Below, one piece after another: positions 16,709 to 25,041 of a stretch of DNA of 64,000 bases; position 1 is the first letter of the stretch; each line of letters starts with the position of its first letter. Origin of the DNA: Auritidibacter ignavus (GTDB taxonomy: Bacteria > Actinomycetota > Actinomycetes > Actinomycetales > Micrococcaceae); contig NZ_RDQR01000002.1 in NCBI RefSeq assembly GCF_003703835.1, forward strand, positions 62,001 through 126,000, written 5' to 3'. The translations under genes were made by a program, and so were the position numbers. The notes under the pieces were generated by a model. The model worked only from the letters and a program-made list of their open reading frames with translations, was not told where the DNA came from and searched no databases.

Positions 16709-17791
16709 CTATGCGGTGGTGAATTGATGGGCGGATTCCAACAGGGCGGGCACTCCGTGCTCCAGACCCGCAGCGAAGCTCGGATCGTCGGGTGCTTCGC
16801 CGTTGAGGAATCGGGTGTAGATCGCTTCACAGAAGATAGCGGATTTCCACAGAGCTAGTACCTGGTACCAGTTCAGCTGGGAAAGGTCGAGAGAGGACTC
16901 TCGGTTATAGTGGGCCACGAGTTCATCGCGGCTGGGGAAACCGGGTTGACGGGTGACTGGTGTGAGTTCCATGACGGTGGGAGTATCACTGCCACTGGCA
17001 TAGGTGGCAGCGAAGTAGCCGAGATCAGCAAGCGGATCTCCGAGGGTAGCCATCTCCCAGTCCAGCACCGCCTGGATCTCAGGTGTGGTGCTGGGTGAAT
17101 ACATCAGGTTGCCAATGCGATAGTCGCCGTGGATGACGCTGTGCCGTTGAGTGGTGGGCACATGCCGGCCAAGCCACTGCGATAGCTCATCGACCAGCGG
17201 AATATCTCGTTGTGTTTGCTGGGGCCACAGGTGCGTGAAGCGCTCGATCTGGCGTTGTAAATAGCCCTCGGGCCGTCCCAAAGATGCCAGCGGTTCGGTC
17301 GAGACATCGAGGCTGTGCAGTTGTTGCAGAGCATCCACTGCGGCAAATCCGATCTGGCGCCGGGCGTCGTCGGATTCGAAGCGTTCGGGTAGCTCTGAGG
17401 TGATGACATCACCATCGAGGGTGTCCATGATGTAGAACGGTACGCCCAACAGCTCGCCGGTTTCTTCCACCGCGCGAATCGTGGGCACCGCAAATCCGCG
17501 GGTGGCCAAGGCTGATTGCACGCGGGCTTCCCGAATCATGTCGTGGGTTGAGCGCGGGATCGGCGGTCGCGGTCCGCGACGCAAGATCACATCGGCGCCG
17601 TCACGCTGAATCCGGAAGGTGGCGTTAGATTGGCCTTCGCCGATCCGTGTGATCTGCAGGCCGCCCTGGCCAATATCGTGCTGATCCAAGAAACGCTCCA
17701 CGGTGGAGCGAATCAACAGTGGTGGCTCGGGCAGATCGCGGGCCTGTTGCGGAGTCTGAACAACATCAATAAGGGGGGTGGTGTTGGTCAT
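16709..17791 (-). CDS. APH-fold phosphotransferase (LvaA/ACAD10-11 kinase-like)
   Basis: A 360-residue cytosolic kinase-like protein of the aminoglycoside-phosphotransferase superfamily. It shows the catalytic Brenner motif VIHGDYRIGNLMY with Asp, and the metal-binding VLDWEMATLGDPLADLGY. An N-terminal lobe with GGLQITRIGEGQSNATFRI and VILRRGPRPP completes the fold. This subfamily is fused to acyl-CoA dehydrogenase in ACAD10/11 and is separate in LvaA of levulinate catabolism, where 4-hydroxyacyl-CoA is phosphorylated. It lies between an acyl-CoA ligase and an acid transporter, matching such a pathway; antibiotic modification is unlikely. The 32-bp gaps suggest one operon. Confidence 0.82.
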   Translation of the reverse strand: MTNTTPLIDVVQTPQQARDLPEPPLLIRSTVERFLDQHDIGQGGLQITRIGEGQSNATFRIQRDGADVILRRGPRPPIPRSTHDMIREARVQSALATRGFAVPTIRAVEETGELLGVPFYIMDTLDGDVITSELPERFESDDARRQIGFAAVDALQQLHSLDVSTEPLASLGRPEGYLQRQIERFTHLWPQQTQRDIPLVDELSQWLGRHVPTTQRHSVIHGDYRIGNLMYSPSTTPEIQAVLDWEMATLGDPLADLGYFAATYASGSDTPTVMELTPVTRQPGFPSRDELVAHYNRESSLDLSQLNWYQVLALWKSAIFCEAIYTRFLNGEAPDDPSFAAGLEHGVPALLESAHQFTTA

Positions 17792-17823
17792 CAGTGTCCC
17801 TTGGTCTGGTGGCAGGTGAGGTG

Positions 17824-19383
17824 TTAGCTGGTGGTGGGCTCAGCGGTGTACTGCGTGCGCAACACACGACGCTGAATCTTGCCGGTCGGGGTCTTGGGCA
17901 GGTCGTTGAGGAGGTGTATCTCTTTGGGGGCCTTGAAAGCCGCTAGCTTCTGGTGGACCGTGGCCCGTACGTCCTCGGGGTCGAGGGTTTGACCCTCCTG
18001 AACGGAGATGAAGGCGATGACTTTCTCTCCGGAGTACGGGTCCGCAACGCCCACGACCGCAGCTTCTTTAACGCCGGGGTAGTCGTAGATGGCGTCCTCG
18101 ACCTCGCGCGGCCAGACCTTATAGCCGGAGACATTGATCTGGTCCTTGCGCCGGTCGACAATGTAGATCCAGCCCTCGTCGTCGAGGATGCCGATGTCAC
18201 CGGTGTATAACCAGCCGTTTTGAATGGTGCTGGCGGTGGCTTCGGGATTGTTTAAATAGTGGTCAATGCACGAGGGGCCCTGGAGTACCAATTCCCCGGG
18301 TGTGCCGTTGGGGGCCTGTTGGCCGTCGTCGCCGATAATGCGAGCTGCCACATCCGGCATCGTCTTACCGATGGACAGGCTGGCGGTTTCTTCATGAATC
18401 GGGGCCCGCTCACCGAGCGGGACACCGATCACCGCCGAGCTGGTCTCGGTCATGCCGTAGACGTTGTGTATGTAGTGGCCGAAACGATCCTCGAACTGAC
18501 GCAAGGTCGCCGGAGGCACCGGGGCGCCACCGGTATAGGTCGACTTGAGCGTAGCGAAATCCTCTTCGGTCACGCCCGGGGCATCCAGTAGCGCGTTGTA
18601 GACAGTAATGGAGCCCACCATGTGGTTGACATCGCCACGCCGCAGCGCATCCAGCACCACCTCGGTACGGGTCCGGCCACGCAGAATCAGCTTTCCACGG
18701 CCTGCGGTGAGCGTCGCGGTGGCACTGCCGACCGCACCGGTGATGTGAAACAGCGGGGCCACGGCCAGCACACCGTCGCCGGGCTGTTGGTGGATCAGCT
18801 GCGGGAAGGTCAGTGCGACCGCCGCGAGGTTGCGGTGGGTCGCCAGGGCCCCCTTGGGTGGTCCGGTCGTTCCGGAGGTATAGGTCAGGAGCGCTGCAGT
18901 GTCCGCGGTGATCTCCGGCGCGGTGGGGGTTGTGCCCAGGAAAGTCTCCAATTCCTGCCACAGGTCGGGGTCGCTGGGGTCAGTGAGATCAGCGGCAACG
19001 ACCCACGGTGTGGTGCCGGCCAACCCCCAGGTGGCGGTCTCGGCACCGGTGGTCTCCGAGGACACCAGTCCCACCGCCTGAGAGTCTTGGAGAATGCCGG
19101 CCAATTCGTGTTGACCGTACATGGTGTTCAGGATCAGCGGGGTGGCCCCGATCTTCCACAGCGCGAGCATGCACAGCGGAAAACTCACGGTGTTCTGCAA
19201 CTGGATGCCCACCCGTTGCCCGGGCTCGACACCTCGAGATTGAAAATAGCTTCCCAGAGCGTTCGTCAGGTCCTCGGTGCGTTCAACGGTGTAATCGTTG
19301 GTGTGATCAGTCAGTGCGATCGCTTGTGGTTCGTCCGCGACGCGCTGGCGCCACAGCTGCGTCAACGTGGTGTTGATATCCAT
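17824..19383 (-). CDS. AMP-dependent acyl-CoA ligase
   Basis: A 519-residue adenylate-forming enzyme of the fatty-acid/carboxylic-acid:CoA ligase family. P-loop-like LLTYTSGTTGPPKGALATH, NVYGMTETSSAVIG (A5), LYTGDIGILDDEGWIYIVDRRKDQINVSG (A7-A8), and the C-terminal catalytic Lys in LPKTPTGKIQRR. It activates a carboxylic acid to acyl-AMP and then acyl-CoA. Chain length cannot be told from sequence. ATG 19383 has GGAGGG 9 bp upstream. First gene of the operon, divergent from the TetR gene across a 92-bp region with a palindromic operator. Confidence 0.9.
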   Translation of the reverse strand: MDINTTLTQLWRQRVADEPQAIALTDHTNDYTVERTEDLTNALGSYFQSRGVEPGQRVGIQLQNTVSFPLCMLALWKIGATPLILNTMYGQHELAGILQDSQAVGLVSSETTGAETATWGLAGTTPWVVAADLTDPSDPDLWQELETFLGTTPTAPEITADTAALLTYTSGTTGPPKGALATHRNLAAVALTFPQLIHQQPGDGVLAVAPLFHITGAVGSATATLTAGRGKLILRGRTRTEVVLDALRRGDVNHMVGSITVYNALLDAPGVTEEDFATLKSTYTGGAPVPPATLRQFEDRFGHYIHNVYGMTETSSAVIGVPLGERAPIHEETASLSIGKTMPDVAARIIGDDGQQAPNGTPGELVLQGPSCIDHYLNNPEATASTIQNGWLYTGDIGILDDEGWIYIVDRRKDQINVSGYKVWPREVEDAIYDYPGVKEAAVVGVADPYSGEKVIAFISVQEGQTLDPEDVRATVHQKLAAFKAPKEIHLLNDLPKTPTGKIQRRVLRTQYTAEPTTS

Positions 19384-19408
19384 GTGTGTGTTGTCCCTCC
19401 AACAGGTC

Positions 19409-19430
19409 CGACCGATCGTTCGCTCGGTCG
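19409..19430. promoter_or_regulatory. Palindromic TetR-type operator
   Basis: CGACCGA (19409-19415) and TCGGTCG (19424-19430) form perfect 7-bp half-sites around an 8-bp spacer between the divergent acyl-CoA ligase and TetR genes. The ACCGA/TCGGT half-sites and spacing fit TetR-family operators; autorepression with repression of the ligase operon is the expected scheme. Confidence 0.65.
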
Positions 19431-19475
19431 TGCATAATGTAATTTATATCACGTTTAGCTACCAGGAGGGTACTC

Positions 19476-20138
19476 ATGGACAAAGATGAGGTGGTCACAA
19501 TTCATCCGCGCATGTTGCCGCTACAACTTCCGCTACATCCCATTGCCCAAGCAGCGCTGAGCTGCTTTGCGGTGAGTGGATATCACGGCACCAGTATTCG
19601 CAAGATCGCCCAAACGGCTGGGCTTTCGGTGCCCGGGATCTATCACCATTTCGGCTCAAAACACGAGATTTTGGTCGAGATCTGTAACGTGGCGATGCAT
19701 GAGCTGATCGATGCGTCACAGCGGGCTGTTGACCATGCTGGTCCAGACCCGCTGGACCGTTATGATGCGCTGGTGGAATGCCTCGTGCAGTTCCACGCCG
19801 ACTTTGCCGCGGTAGCCTTCGTGTCGTTTACCGAGATTCGTGCGCTGAACGGTGATGCCCGTGACCACCACATTGCCCAGCGCCGTCGCGAACAGGATCT
19901 CGTGCGTCGGGTGGTTGATGAGGGCATCGCTGCCGGGGTATTCACCACCCGAGACCCCGGGGATGTGGCCCGAGCCGTGGTCAGCATTTGCCTAGGCATT
20001 TCGCGCTGGTACCGCCAAGACGGTCCGCTGAGTTTGGATCAGGTCTGCGCAATTCACGTGCGTATCGCCCGCGCCACCGCCGGATGCATCCAGGCACCGG
20101 AAGAATTACCCACCGATCGGCGGTGTGTGAGCGTCTAG
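19476..20138 (+). CDS. TetR-family transcriptional regulator
   Basis: A 220-residue regulator. The N-terminal helix-turn-helix (residues ~24-66) reads ALSCFAVSGYHGTSIRKIA, AGLSVPGIYHHFGSKHEIL; a ligand-binding helical domain follows. Strong AGGAGGG upstream of ATG 19476. It is divergent from the acyl-CoA ligase/kinase/transporter operon with a palindrome between them, so an acyl-CoA or the free acid is the likely inducer. Its TAG stop shares a CTAG with the stop of the convergent acetyl-CoA synthetase gene. Confidence 0.9.
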   Translation: MDKDEVVTIHPRMLPLQLPLHPIAQAALSCFAVSGYHGTSIRKIAQTAGLSVPGIYHHFGSKHEILVEICNVAMHELIDASQRAVDHAGPDPLDRYDALVECLVQFHADFAAVAFVSFTEIRALNGDARDHHIAQRRREQDLVRRVVDEGIAAGVFTTRDPGDVARAVVSICLGISRWYRQDGPLSLDQVCAIHVRIARATAGCIQAPEELPTDRRCVSV

Positions 20139-22315
20139 CGGGTGGCCAGGACCTCGGCAATACTGGCCACGGCCGGCTCATTTTGCAGACTGGTGGTATC
20201 GCCGAGGGTGTCCCCGGTGTAGAGCTGGGTGAGTAGCCGTCGCATGATCTTGCCCGAACGCGTCTTGGGCACATCCGGGACGACCACGATGTCCTTGGGT
20301 TTGGCCACCGGGCCGATCGTCTGCGAAACCAGCTCACGTAACTCGGCCACCGCTTCCTCGGCGGCGAATCCGTCCCGCGTGACCACAAAAGCGATCGCAG
20401 CGTGACCGGTTTTGGCATCCGGTACCGGGGTGACGCCGGCTTCAACCACCTGCGGGTGTGTCACCAAGGCGGACTCGATCTCGATGGTGGATAACCGGTG
20501 ACCGGAAATGTTGATCACATCGTCAATCCGGCCCAGAATCCAGGTGTCCCCGTCGGCATCCACCTTCGCCCCGTCACCGGCCACAAACCAGCCACGGGAG
20601 TCTTCCGCATCGGCGTAGTCCTTCCAGTACGAGTTAAAGAACCGCGCCGGATTGCCCCACACGGTCCGTGCCATCGCTGGTCCGGGTCGGGTGATCACCA
20701 CCACGCCCTGCTGACCGGCTGGGGTCGGGTGCCCGTTGTCATCGACCACCGCGGTGTGGACCCCGGGCAACGGCCGGGAGCCACACCCGGGTTTGAACTC
20801 GGTGTCATCCTGTCGCGGTGAGAGCACCGTCGCACCGGTTTCGGACTGCCACCAGGTATCGACCATGGGGACCTGGCCACCACCGAGCTGGGTGCGCGCC
20901 CACCGCCAGGCCTCAGGGTTGACTGCCTCGCCCACGGTCCCGAGTAGCCGAATACTGCTCAAATCATAGCCGGGCTCCACCCCGTCGGGGTGCCACCCCA
21001 TCAACGATCGGATCAGCGTCGGGGCGGTGTAATAGCTGGTCACCCCGTAACGCTGGATTACCTCAAAGTGCCGGCCCGGATGTGGCTGGTTGGGCACCCC
21101 CTCATAAATCACCTGCGTGACCCCATTCGATAGGGGGCCGTAGAGTTCGTAGGTATGGGCGGTGACCCACGCTAGATCGGCGGTGCACCAATGCACGTCC
21201 TGGTCCCGGGTCGCGATATCCGGATTCGAAAAGAGATAGTCATAGGACCACGACGCCTGGGTGAGATAGCCGGCCGAGGTATGCACTAGTCCTTTCGGCT
21301 GACCGGTGGTGCCCGAGGTGTACATGATGAACAGCGGGTGCTCGGCGTCAAAAAACTCCGGGGTGTGGGTCGCAGGCTGCCGATCCACGATCTCGTGCCA
21401 CCACACGTCTCGACCCGGCACCCAGGTGATCTCGTCTTGATGACCGGTGCGGTTGAGCACCAGCACGTGCTCAATGTTGTTTTCCCCGGCTACCGCGGCA
21501 TCGGACGCGTCTTTGACCGGTACGGCTTTGCCCCGCCGGAACTGCCCATCGGAGGTGACCAGCAACTTCGCCGCGGTATTCTCCACCCGGAACTTCAGGG
21601 CTTCGGCCGAAAAACCGCCGAAGACCAGTGAGTGCACCGCCCCAATGCGGGCACACGCCAGTGCGATCACCACGGTCTCGACCAGCACCGGCAGATAGAC
21701 CACCACGCGATCGCCGGGGCCAATGCCCAGCTCGGTTAGCGCATGGGCGGTCTGAGAGACCTCGGCGAGCAACTGCCGGTAGGTCACCGCCCGCCGATCG
21801 CCGGGCTCGCCCTCAAAATACAGGGCCACCTTCTCGCCCAGACCGTTGTCCACGTGCCGATCCAGGCAATTCACCGCCACATTGAGCTTGCCACCGGAAA
21901 ACCACCGCATCACCGGGCCACGTTCGGCGGCTGGTGAAGGATTGGTCCAGGTGTGTACCGTGTCGAATGGCTCGTGCCAGTCCAACCGTTGGGCGGCAGC
22001 CTCCCAGAAGGCGATCCGCGCCCGCTCGTCCACTGGCTGTCCATCGCCGCGACCGCCGTGTAAGAGCTCGGGATCTCGACCGGGATGCACATCCGGATCG
22101 GCGGCGTCCACGATCTCGGCGGGCAACGGTCCGGGCACGATGCCTGGCAGTCCGGTCTGCTCCGGGGTGAGTGGCTGGTACTCAGAAGTAAAAAGCTGTG
22201 CGGCCAACCCGGCCGGATACCGCTGATCAACCTGGACGGGCTCGGCGATCAGGGACTGAAAGATTTCCCGATCAGAGGGGTGGGACGCGGAACGCTCAGT
22301 GGGTGTTGCGGACAC
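20135..22315 (-). CDS. acsA: Acetyl-CoA synthetase (acetate-CoA ligase)
   Basis: GTG 22315 has GGAAGGAAGG 11 bp upstream and is preferred; GTG 22327 is nearer to the site than usual but possible. The 726-residue product is longer than typical AcsA (~650) because of an N-terminal extension rich in Pro/Gly before WNPSPAAERGPVMRWFSGGKLN-like ACAS_N sequence. Core motifs: MYTSGTTGQPKGLVH, DTWWQSETGA, DGDTWILGRIDDVINISGHRLSTIEIE and the acetylatable Lys in PKTRSGKIMRR. It makes acetyl-CoA from acetate, CoA and ATP; propionate-type activity is possible. It is preceded by a SAM-I riboswitch, unusual for this enzyme, which ties it to sulfur or methionine status. Confidence 0.9.
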   Translation of the reverse strand: MSATPTERSASHPSDREIFQSLIAEPVQVDQRYPAGLAAQLFTSEYQPLTPEQTGLPGIVPGPLPAEIVDAADPDVHPGRDPELLHGGRGDGQPVDERARIAFWEAAAQRLDWHEPFDTVHTWTNPSPAAERGPVMRWFSGGKLNVAVNCLDRHVDNGLGEKVALYFEGEPGDRRAVTYRQLLAEVSQTAHALTELGIGPGDRVVVYLPVLVETVVIALACARIGAVHSLVFGGFSAEALKFRVENTAAKLLVTSDGQFRRGKAVPVKDASDAAVAGENNIEHVLVLNRTGHQDEITWVPGRDVWWHEIVDRQPATHTPEFFDAEHPLFIMYTSGTTGQPKGLVHTSAGYLTQASWSYDYLFSNPDIATRDQDVHWCTADLAWVTAHTYELYGPLSNGVTQVIYEGVPNQPHPGRHFEVIQRYGVTSYYTAPTLIRSLMGWHPDGVEPGYDLSSIRLLGTVGEAVNPEAWRWARTQLGGGQVPMVDTWWQSETGATVLSPRQDDTEFKPGCGSRPLPGVHTAVVDDNGHPTPAGQQGVVVITRPGPAMARTVWGNPARFFNSYWKDYADAEDSRGWFVAGDGAKVDADGDTWILGRIDDVINISGHRLSTIEIESALVTHPQVVEAGVTPVPDAKTGHAAIAFVVTRDGFAAEEAVAELRELVSQTIGPVAKPKDIVVVPDVPKTRSGKIMRRLLTQLYTGDTLGDTTSLQNEPAVASIAEVLATR

Positions 22316-22332
22316 GAAAAATCGCACCTTCC

Positions 22333-22432
22333 TTCCATCGCTTCTGGCATGAGCACCTGCCGAATCGACAATGGAGTCGGTGGTTGCTGCGGCGTTATCG
22401 AGCCAGATCTCTGCTACCGCTCTGGATGGTCG
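22333..22432 (-). ncRNA. SAM-I (S-box) riboswitch upstream of acetyl-CoA synthetase
   Basis: Read on the minus strand: CCATC, AGAGCGGTAGCAGAGA, GGCTCGATAACGCC, GCAGCAACC, GGTGCTCATGCCA, then GATGG closing P1 (22425-22429 with 22335-22339). The last element runs into GGAAGGAAGG, the ribosome-binding site, so translational control is likely. A TTGACC at 22465-22470 upstream could be the -35. Confidence 0.92.
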
Positions 22433-22591
22433 TACTGCCCTCTAGTCTAGGTCGTCGATCAAGCGGTCAACACCGAGGTGTCGCAGACCGACATCTTGTG
22501 AGATCAGCAATAACACGGACCCGCCGCGAGCCCGCTTGTGGTCGTCGAGAACGCCCCACAAGCTGATATCTGCACTAAAAGTAGGAAAGTC

Positions 22592-22620
22592 TTAGCAGTC
22601 ATACATACAGTCGCTATAGT
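22592..22620 (+). promoter_or_regulatory. Candidate promoter of the haem-uptake locus
   Basis: TTAGCA (22592-22597), exactly 17 bp, TATAGT (22615-22620). The predicted start falls inside the iron box that follows. Confidence 0.6.
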
Positions 22621-22632
22621 TGCTAAATAAAG

Positions 22633-22651
22633 ATAGGTGAGGCTAAGCTTG
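22633..22651 (+). promoter_or_regulatory. Candidate DtxR/IdeR iron box of the haem-uptake locus
   Basis: ATAGGTGAGGCTAAGCTTG matches the IdeR consensus TTAGGTTAGGCTAACCTAA at 14 of 19 positions by hand count. It begins 12 bp after the -10, a classic repressor position, 66 bp before the hmuT start. Confidence 0.65.
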
Positions 22652-22716
22652 CCGTTAGCTTTGAGTATTCACCATCACCCGCCGGATACGATCCCGTCGA
22701 GAAGAGGTCACCTACC

Positions 22717-23868
22717 GTGCAGACCGTCCAACGCGCACCGAGAACATCACGCAGTGGCCAGCGCGCCACACTGGCAGCCCTGCTAGCCACCCTGCTGTTT
22801 GTTATCACCGGTTGTGGCGGACAGGCTAGTGGCACCGTTGATGTTGGCCAGGCCCTGGACAACGCCCAGTTCATCGACAACCCCAAGGATTACGAAGGCC
22901 CCACCACCGCGCATTTGGCCAATTCGGCGATCGACCCGATCGCCACCAACCCGCAATCCCAGTTGCCGGTTACCGTCACCGACGCCCAAGGCACTCAAGT
23001 CACCGTGACCGATACCTCCCGGATTCTGGCGGTGGACCTCTACGGCACCGCCTCCCGGACCGTCTATGAGCTCGGCCTCGGCGATCATGTGGTTGGCCGC
23101 GATATCTCTTCGGGTTTTGCCGAGATCGCCGAAAAACCGTTGGTAACCGAAAACGGGCACGATCTCAACGCCGAAGCCATCCTCGAGCTGGCTCCGACCG
23201 TGATCATCACCGACACCTCCCTCGGACCCTGGGACGTGATGTTGCAGATGCGCGATGCCGGTATTCCGGTGGTTGCTATCGACTCCAAGCGCGATGTCGA
23301 CACCGTTGACGAACTCACCATGCAGATCGCCGAAGCCCTGGGCGTACCCGAAGAAGGCCAAAAGCTCGCCGAACGCATCCAGGCCGACACCGAGGAGATG
23401 CTGGCAGAAATCCAGCAGTACGTGCCCGAATCCGACGACGAGAAGTTACGCATGATGTTCCTTTACGTCCGTGGCCAGGCCGGGGTCTACTACATCTTCG
23501 GGCCCGGCTCCGGCACCGATTCGTTGATCAAAGGTGTCGGTGGGATCGATGTGGCCGATGAGATCGGCTGGGAGGGCATGATGCCGATGACCGACGAAGC
23601 GATCGTGGAAGCCCAACCCGATCTAGTGCTGATGATGACCAAGGGGCTCGAATCGGTCGACGGAGTCGACGGGTTAATGACTGCCGTGCCCGCTCTCGCG
23701 CACACTCCCGCCGGCAAAAAGCGCCGGATTGTCGACATGTCCGACTACGAAGTGCTCTCCTTTGGCCCCAATACCGCCGGCATCCTCGAGGCGCTCGCCG
23801 TGGCCATCTACGCACCCGACCCCGCAGGTACCTCCACCGACGAATCTGGTACCTCCACCGAAGAGTAG
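22717..23868 (+). CDS. hmuT: Haem ABC transporter substrate-binding lipoprotein
   Basis: A 383-residue lipoprotein. GTG 22717 follows AAGAGG. The signal has an Arg-rich start, a hydrophobic segment and lipobox ITGC (Cys about 32). The mature part has a PF01497-type periplasmic-binding fold: DTSRILAVDLYGTASRTVYELGLGDHVVGRD, ILELAPTVIITDTSLGPWD, PVVAIDSKRDVDTVDELTMQIAEALG. An extra ~90-residue N-terminal region (DNAQFIDNPKDYEGP...) precedes the fold. It hands haem from the cell-surface HtaA proteins to HmuUV. First gene of the locus behind the iron box. Confidence 0.88.
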   Translation: MQTVQRAPRTSRSGQRATLAALLATLLFVITGCGGQASGTVDVGQALDNAQFIDNPKDYEGPTTAHLANSAIDPIATNPQSQLPVTVTDAQGTQVTVTDTSRILAVDLYGTASRTVYELGLGDHVVGRDISSGFAEIAEKPLVTENGHDLNAEAILELAPTVIITDTSLGPWDVMLQMRDAGIPVVAIDSKRDVDTVDELTMQIAEALGVPEEGQKLAERIQADTEEMLAEIQQYVPESDDEKLRMMFLYVRGQAGVYYIFGPGSGTDSLIKGVGGIDVADEIGWEGMMPMTDEAIVEAQPDLVLMMTKGLESVDGVDGLMTAVPALAHTPAGKKRRIVDMSDYEVLSFGPNTAGILEALAVAIYAPDPAGTSTDESGTSTEE

Positions 23869-23877
23869 AGCCTGCCC

Positions 23878-25041
23878 ATGAAGACCCCGACGACCCCGGC
23901 TACTCCGGCAATTCCGCTGTACTTCGCCCCGCATCAGACCGTGGGCGATAACGTCGACACCGGCCTGCTCAACTCCGCTGCCACCCGCACAGTGTTGCAG
24001 AGCCAGTCCCACGGACGCGCCCGCTGGCTTTTCGTGGTGCTCACGGCCTTGTTCATCGTCCTGATCCTGGTCTCAGCCGGGATCGGTCAGATGCAGATCG
24101 CACCGCTAGAAGTCATCTCCTCGGTGCTTCGCGGGATCGGGATCGACACCGGCATCGAATCCGAGCACACCTACTACGAAGCCGCCCTATGGGATGTGCG
24201 CTTCCCGCGGGTGGCACTCGCGGTGATCGTCGGCGCTGGATTGGCCACCGGCGGGGTACTGATGCAGGGCGTGTTCGGCAACCCCCTGGCCGAACCCGGC
24301 ATCGTCGGGGTCTCCGCCGGTGCGGCTGCCTTCGCCTCGGTGGTTATCGCCCTGGGCCTGAGTGTCTTCGGTGCCTGGACTTTGGTGTGTGGCGCCTTCA
24401 TCGGCGGGCTACTCGCCACCACCCTGGTGTATCTCACCGCCCGCAAAAACGGTCGGACCGAAGTAGTCACCCTGATCCTCACCGGCGTTGCGGTCAACGC
24501 GGTGGCCGGAGCCCTCACCGCGGTGATGACCTTCATCGGCGACACCTCCGCCCGCGAAGAAATCGTCTTCTGGCAACTGGGTTCGCTGAATGGCACGCGC
24601 TGGCAAGACGTCTCCGTCGCCGCACCGGTGATGCTGATTGGTATTGGTCTCTGCCTGTTCTACACCCGCCAGCTTGACCTTTTGGCCCTGGGTGAACGCC
24701 AGGCCCGCCACCTGGGAGTCGATGTGGAATCGCTACGCCGACAGATCATCATTCTCGTGGCAGTCATCACCTCCGCGGCTGTTGCCTTCTCCGGCATCAT
24801 TGCCTTCGTGGGCCTGGTGGTACCCCACATCATCCGCATGATCGTCGGCCCTGGCCACCGCGTGCTGCTCCCCGCCTCGATCATCGGGGGAGCGGTGCTC
24901 CTGCTGGCAGCCGATTCTGCTGCGCGCACGATCATTCCCTACGCGGATCTACCGATCGGAATTCTGACCGCCCTGGCCGGTGGACCGTTCTTCTTCTACT
25001 TGATTCGTCGCACCCGACGTGGCGCCGGGGGGTGGAACTAA
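23878..25041 (+). CDS. hmuU: Haem ABC transporter permease (FecCD family)
   Basis: A 387-residue FecCD/BtuC-type permease with about ten helices after a ~50-residue cytosolic N-terminus. Markers are WDVRFPRVALAVIVGAGLATGGVLMQGVFGNPLAEPGIVGVSAGAA, and the ATPase-coupling region FSGIIAFVGLVVPHIIRMIVGPGHR. Ten bp after hmuT; its TAA stop overlaps the ATG of hmuV by one base, so the two are translationally coupled. Confidence 0.92.
   Translation: MKTPTTPATPAIPLYFAPHQTVGDNVDTGLLNSAATRTVLQSQSHGRARWLFVVLTALFIVLILVSAGIGQMQIAPLEVISSVLRGIGIDTGIESEHTYYEAALWDVRFPRVALAVIVGAGLATGGVLMQGVFGNPLAEPGIVGVSAGAAAFASVVIALGLSVFGAWTLVCGAFIGGLLATTLVYLTARKNGRTEVVTLILTGVAVNAVAGALTAVMTFIGDTSAREEIVFWQLGSLNGTRWQDVSVAAPVMLIGIGLCLFYTRQLDLLALGERQARHLGVDVESLRRQIIILVAVITSAAVAFSGIIAFVGLVVPHIIRMIVGPGHRVLLPASIIGGAVLLLAADSAARTIIPYADLPIGILTALAGGPFFFYLIRRTRRGAGGWN

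Noticed and set aside
16709-17791. Aminoglycoside-resistance kinase
   Set aside because: Only the superfamily fold is shared; context with acyl-CoA ligase and acid transporter favours an acyl-CoA-directed kinase.
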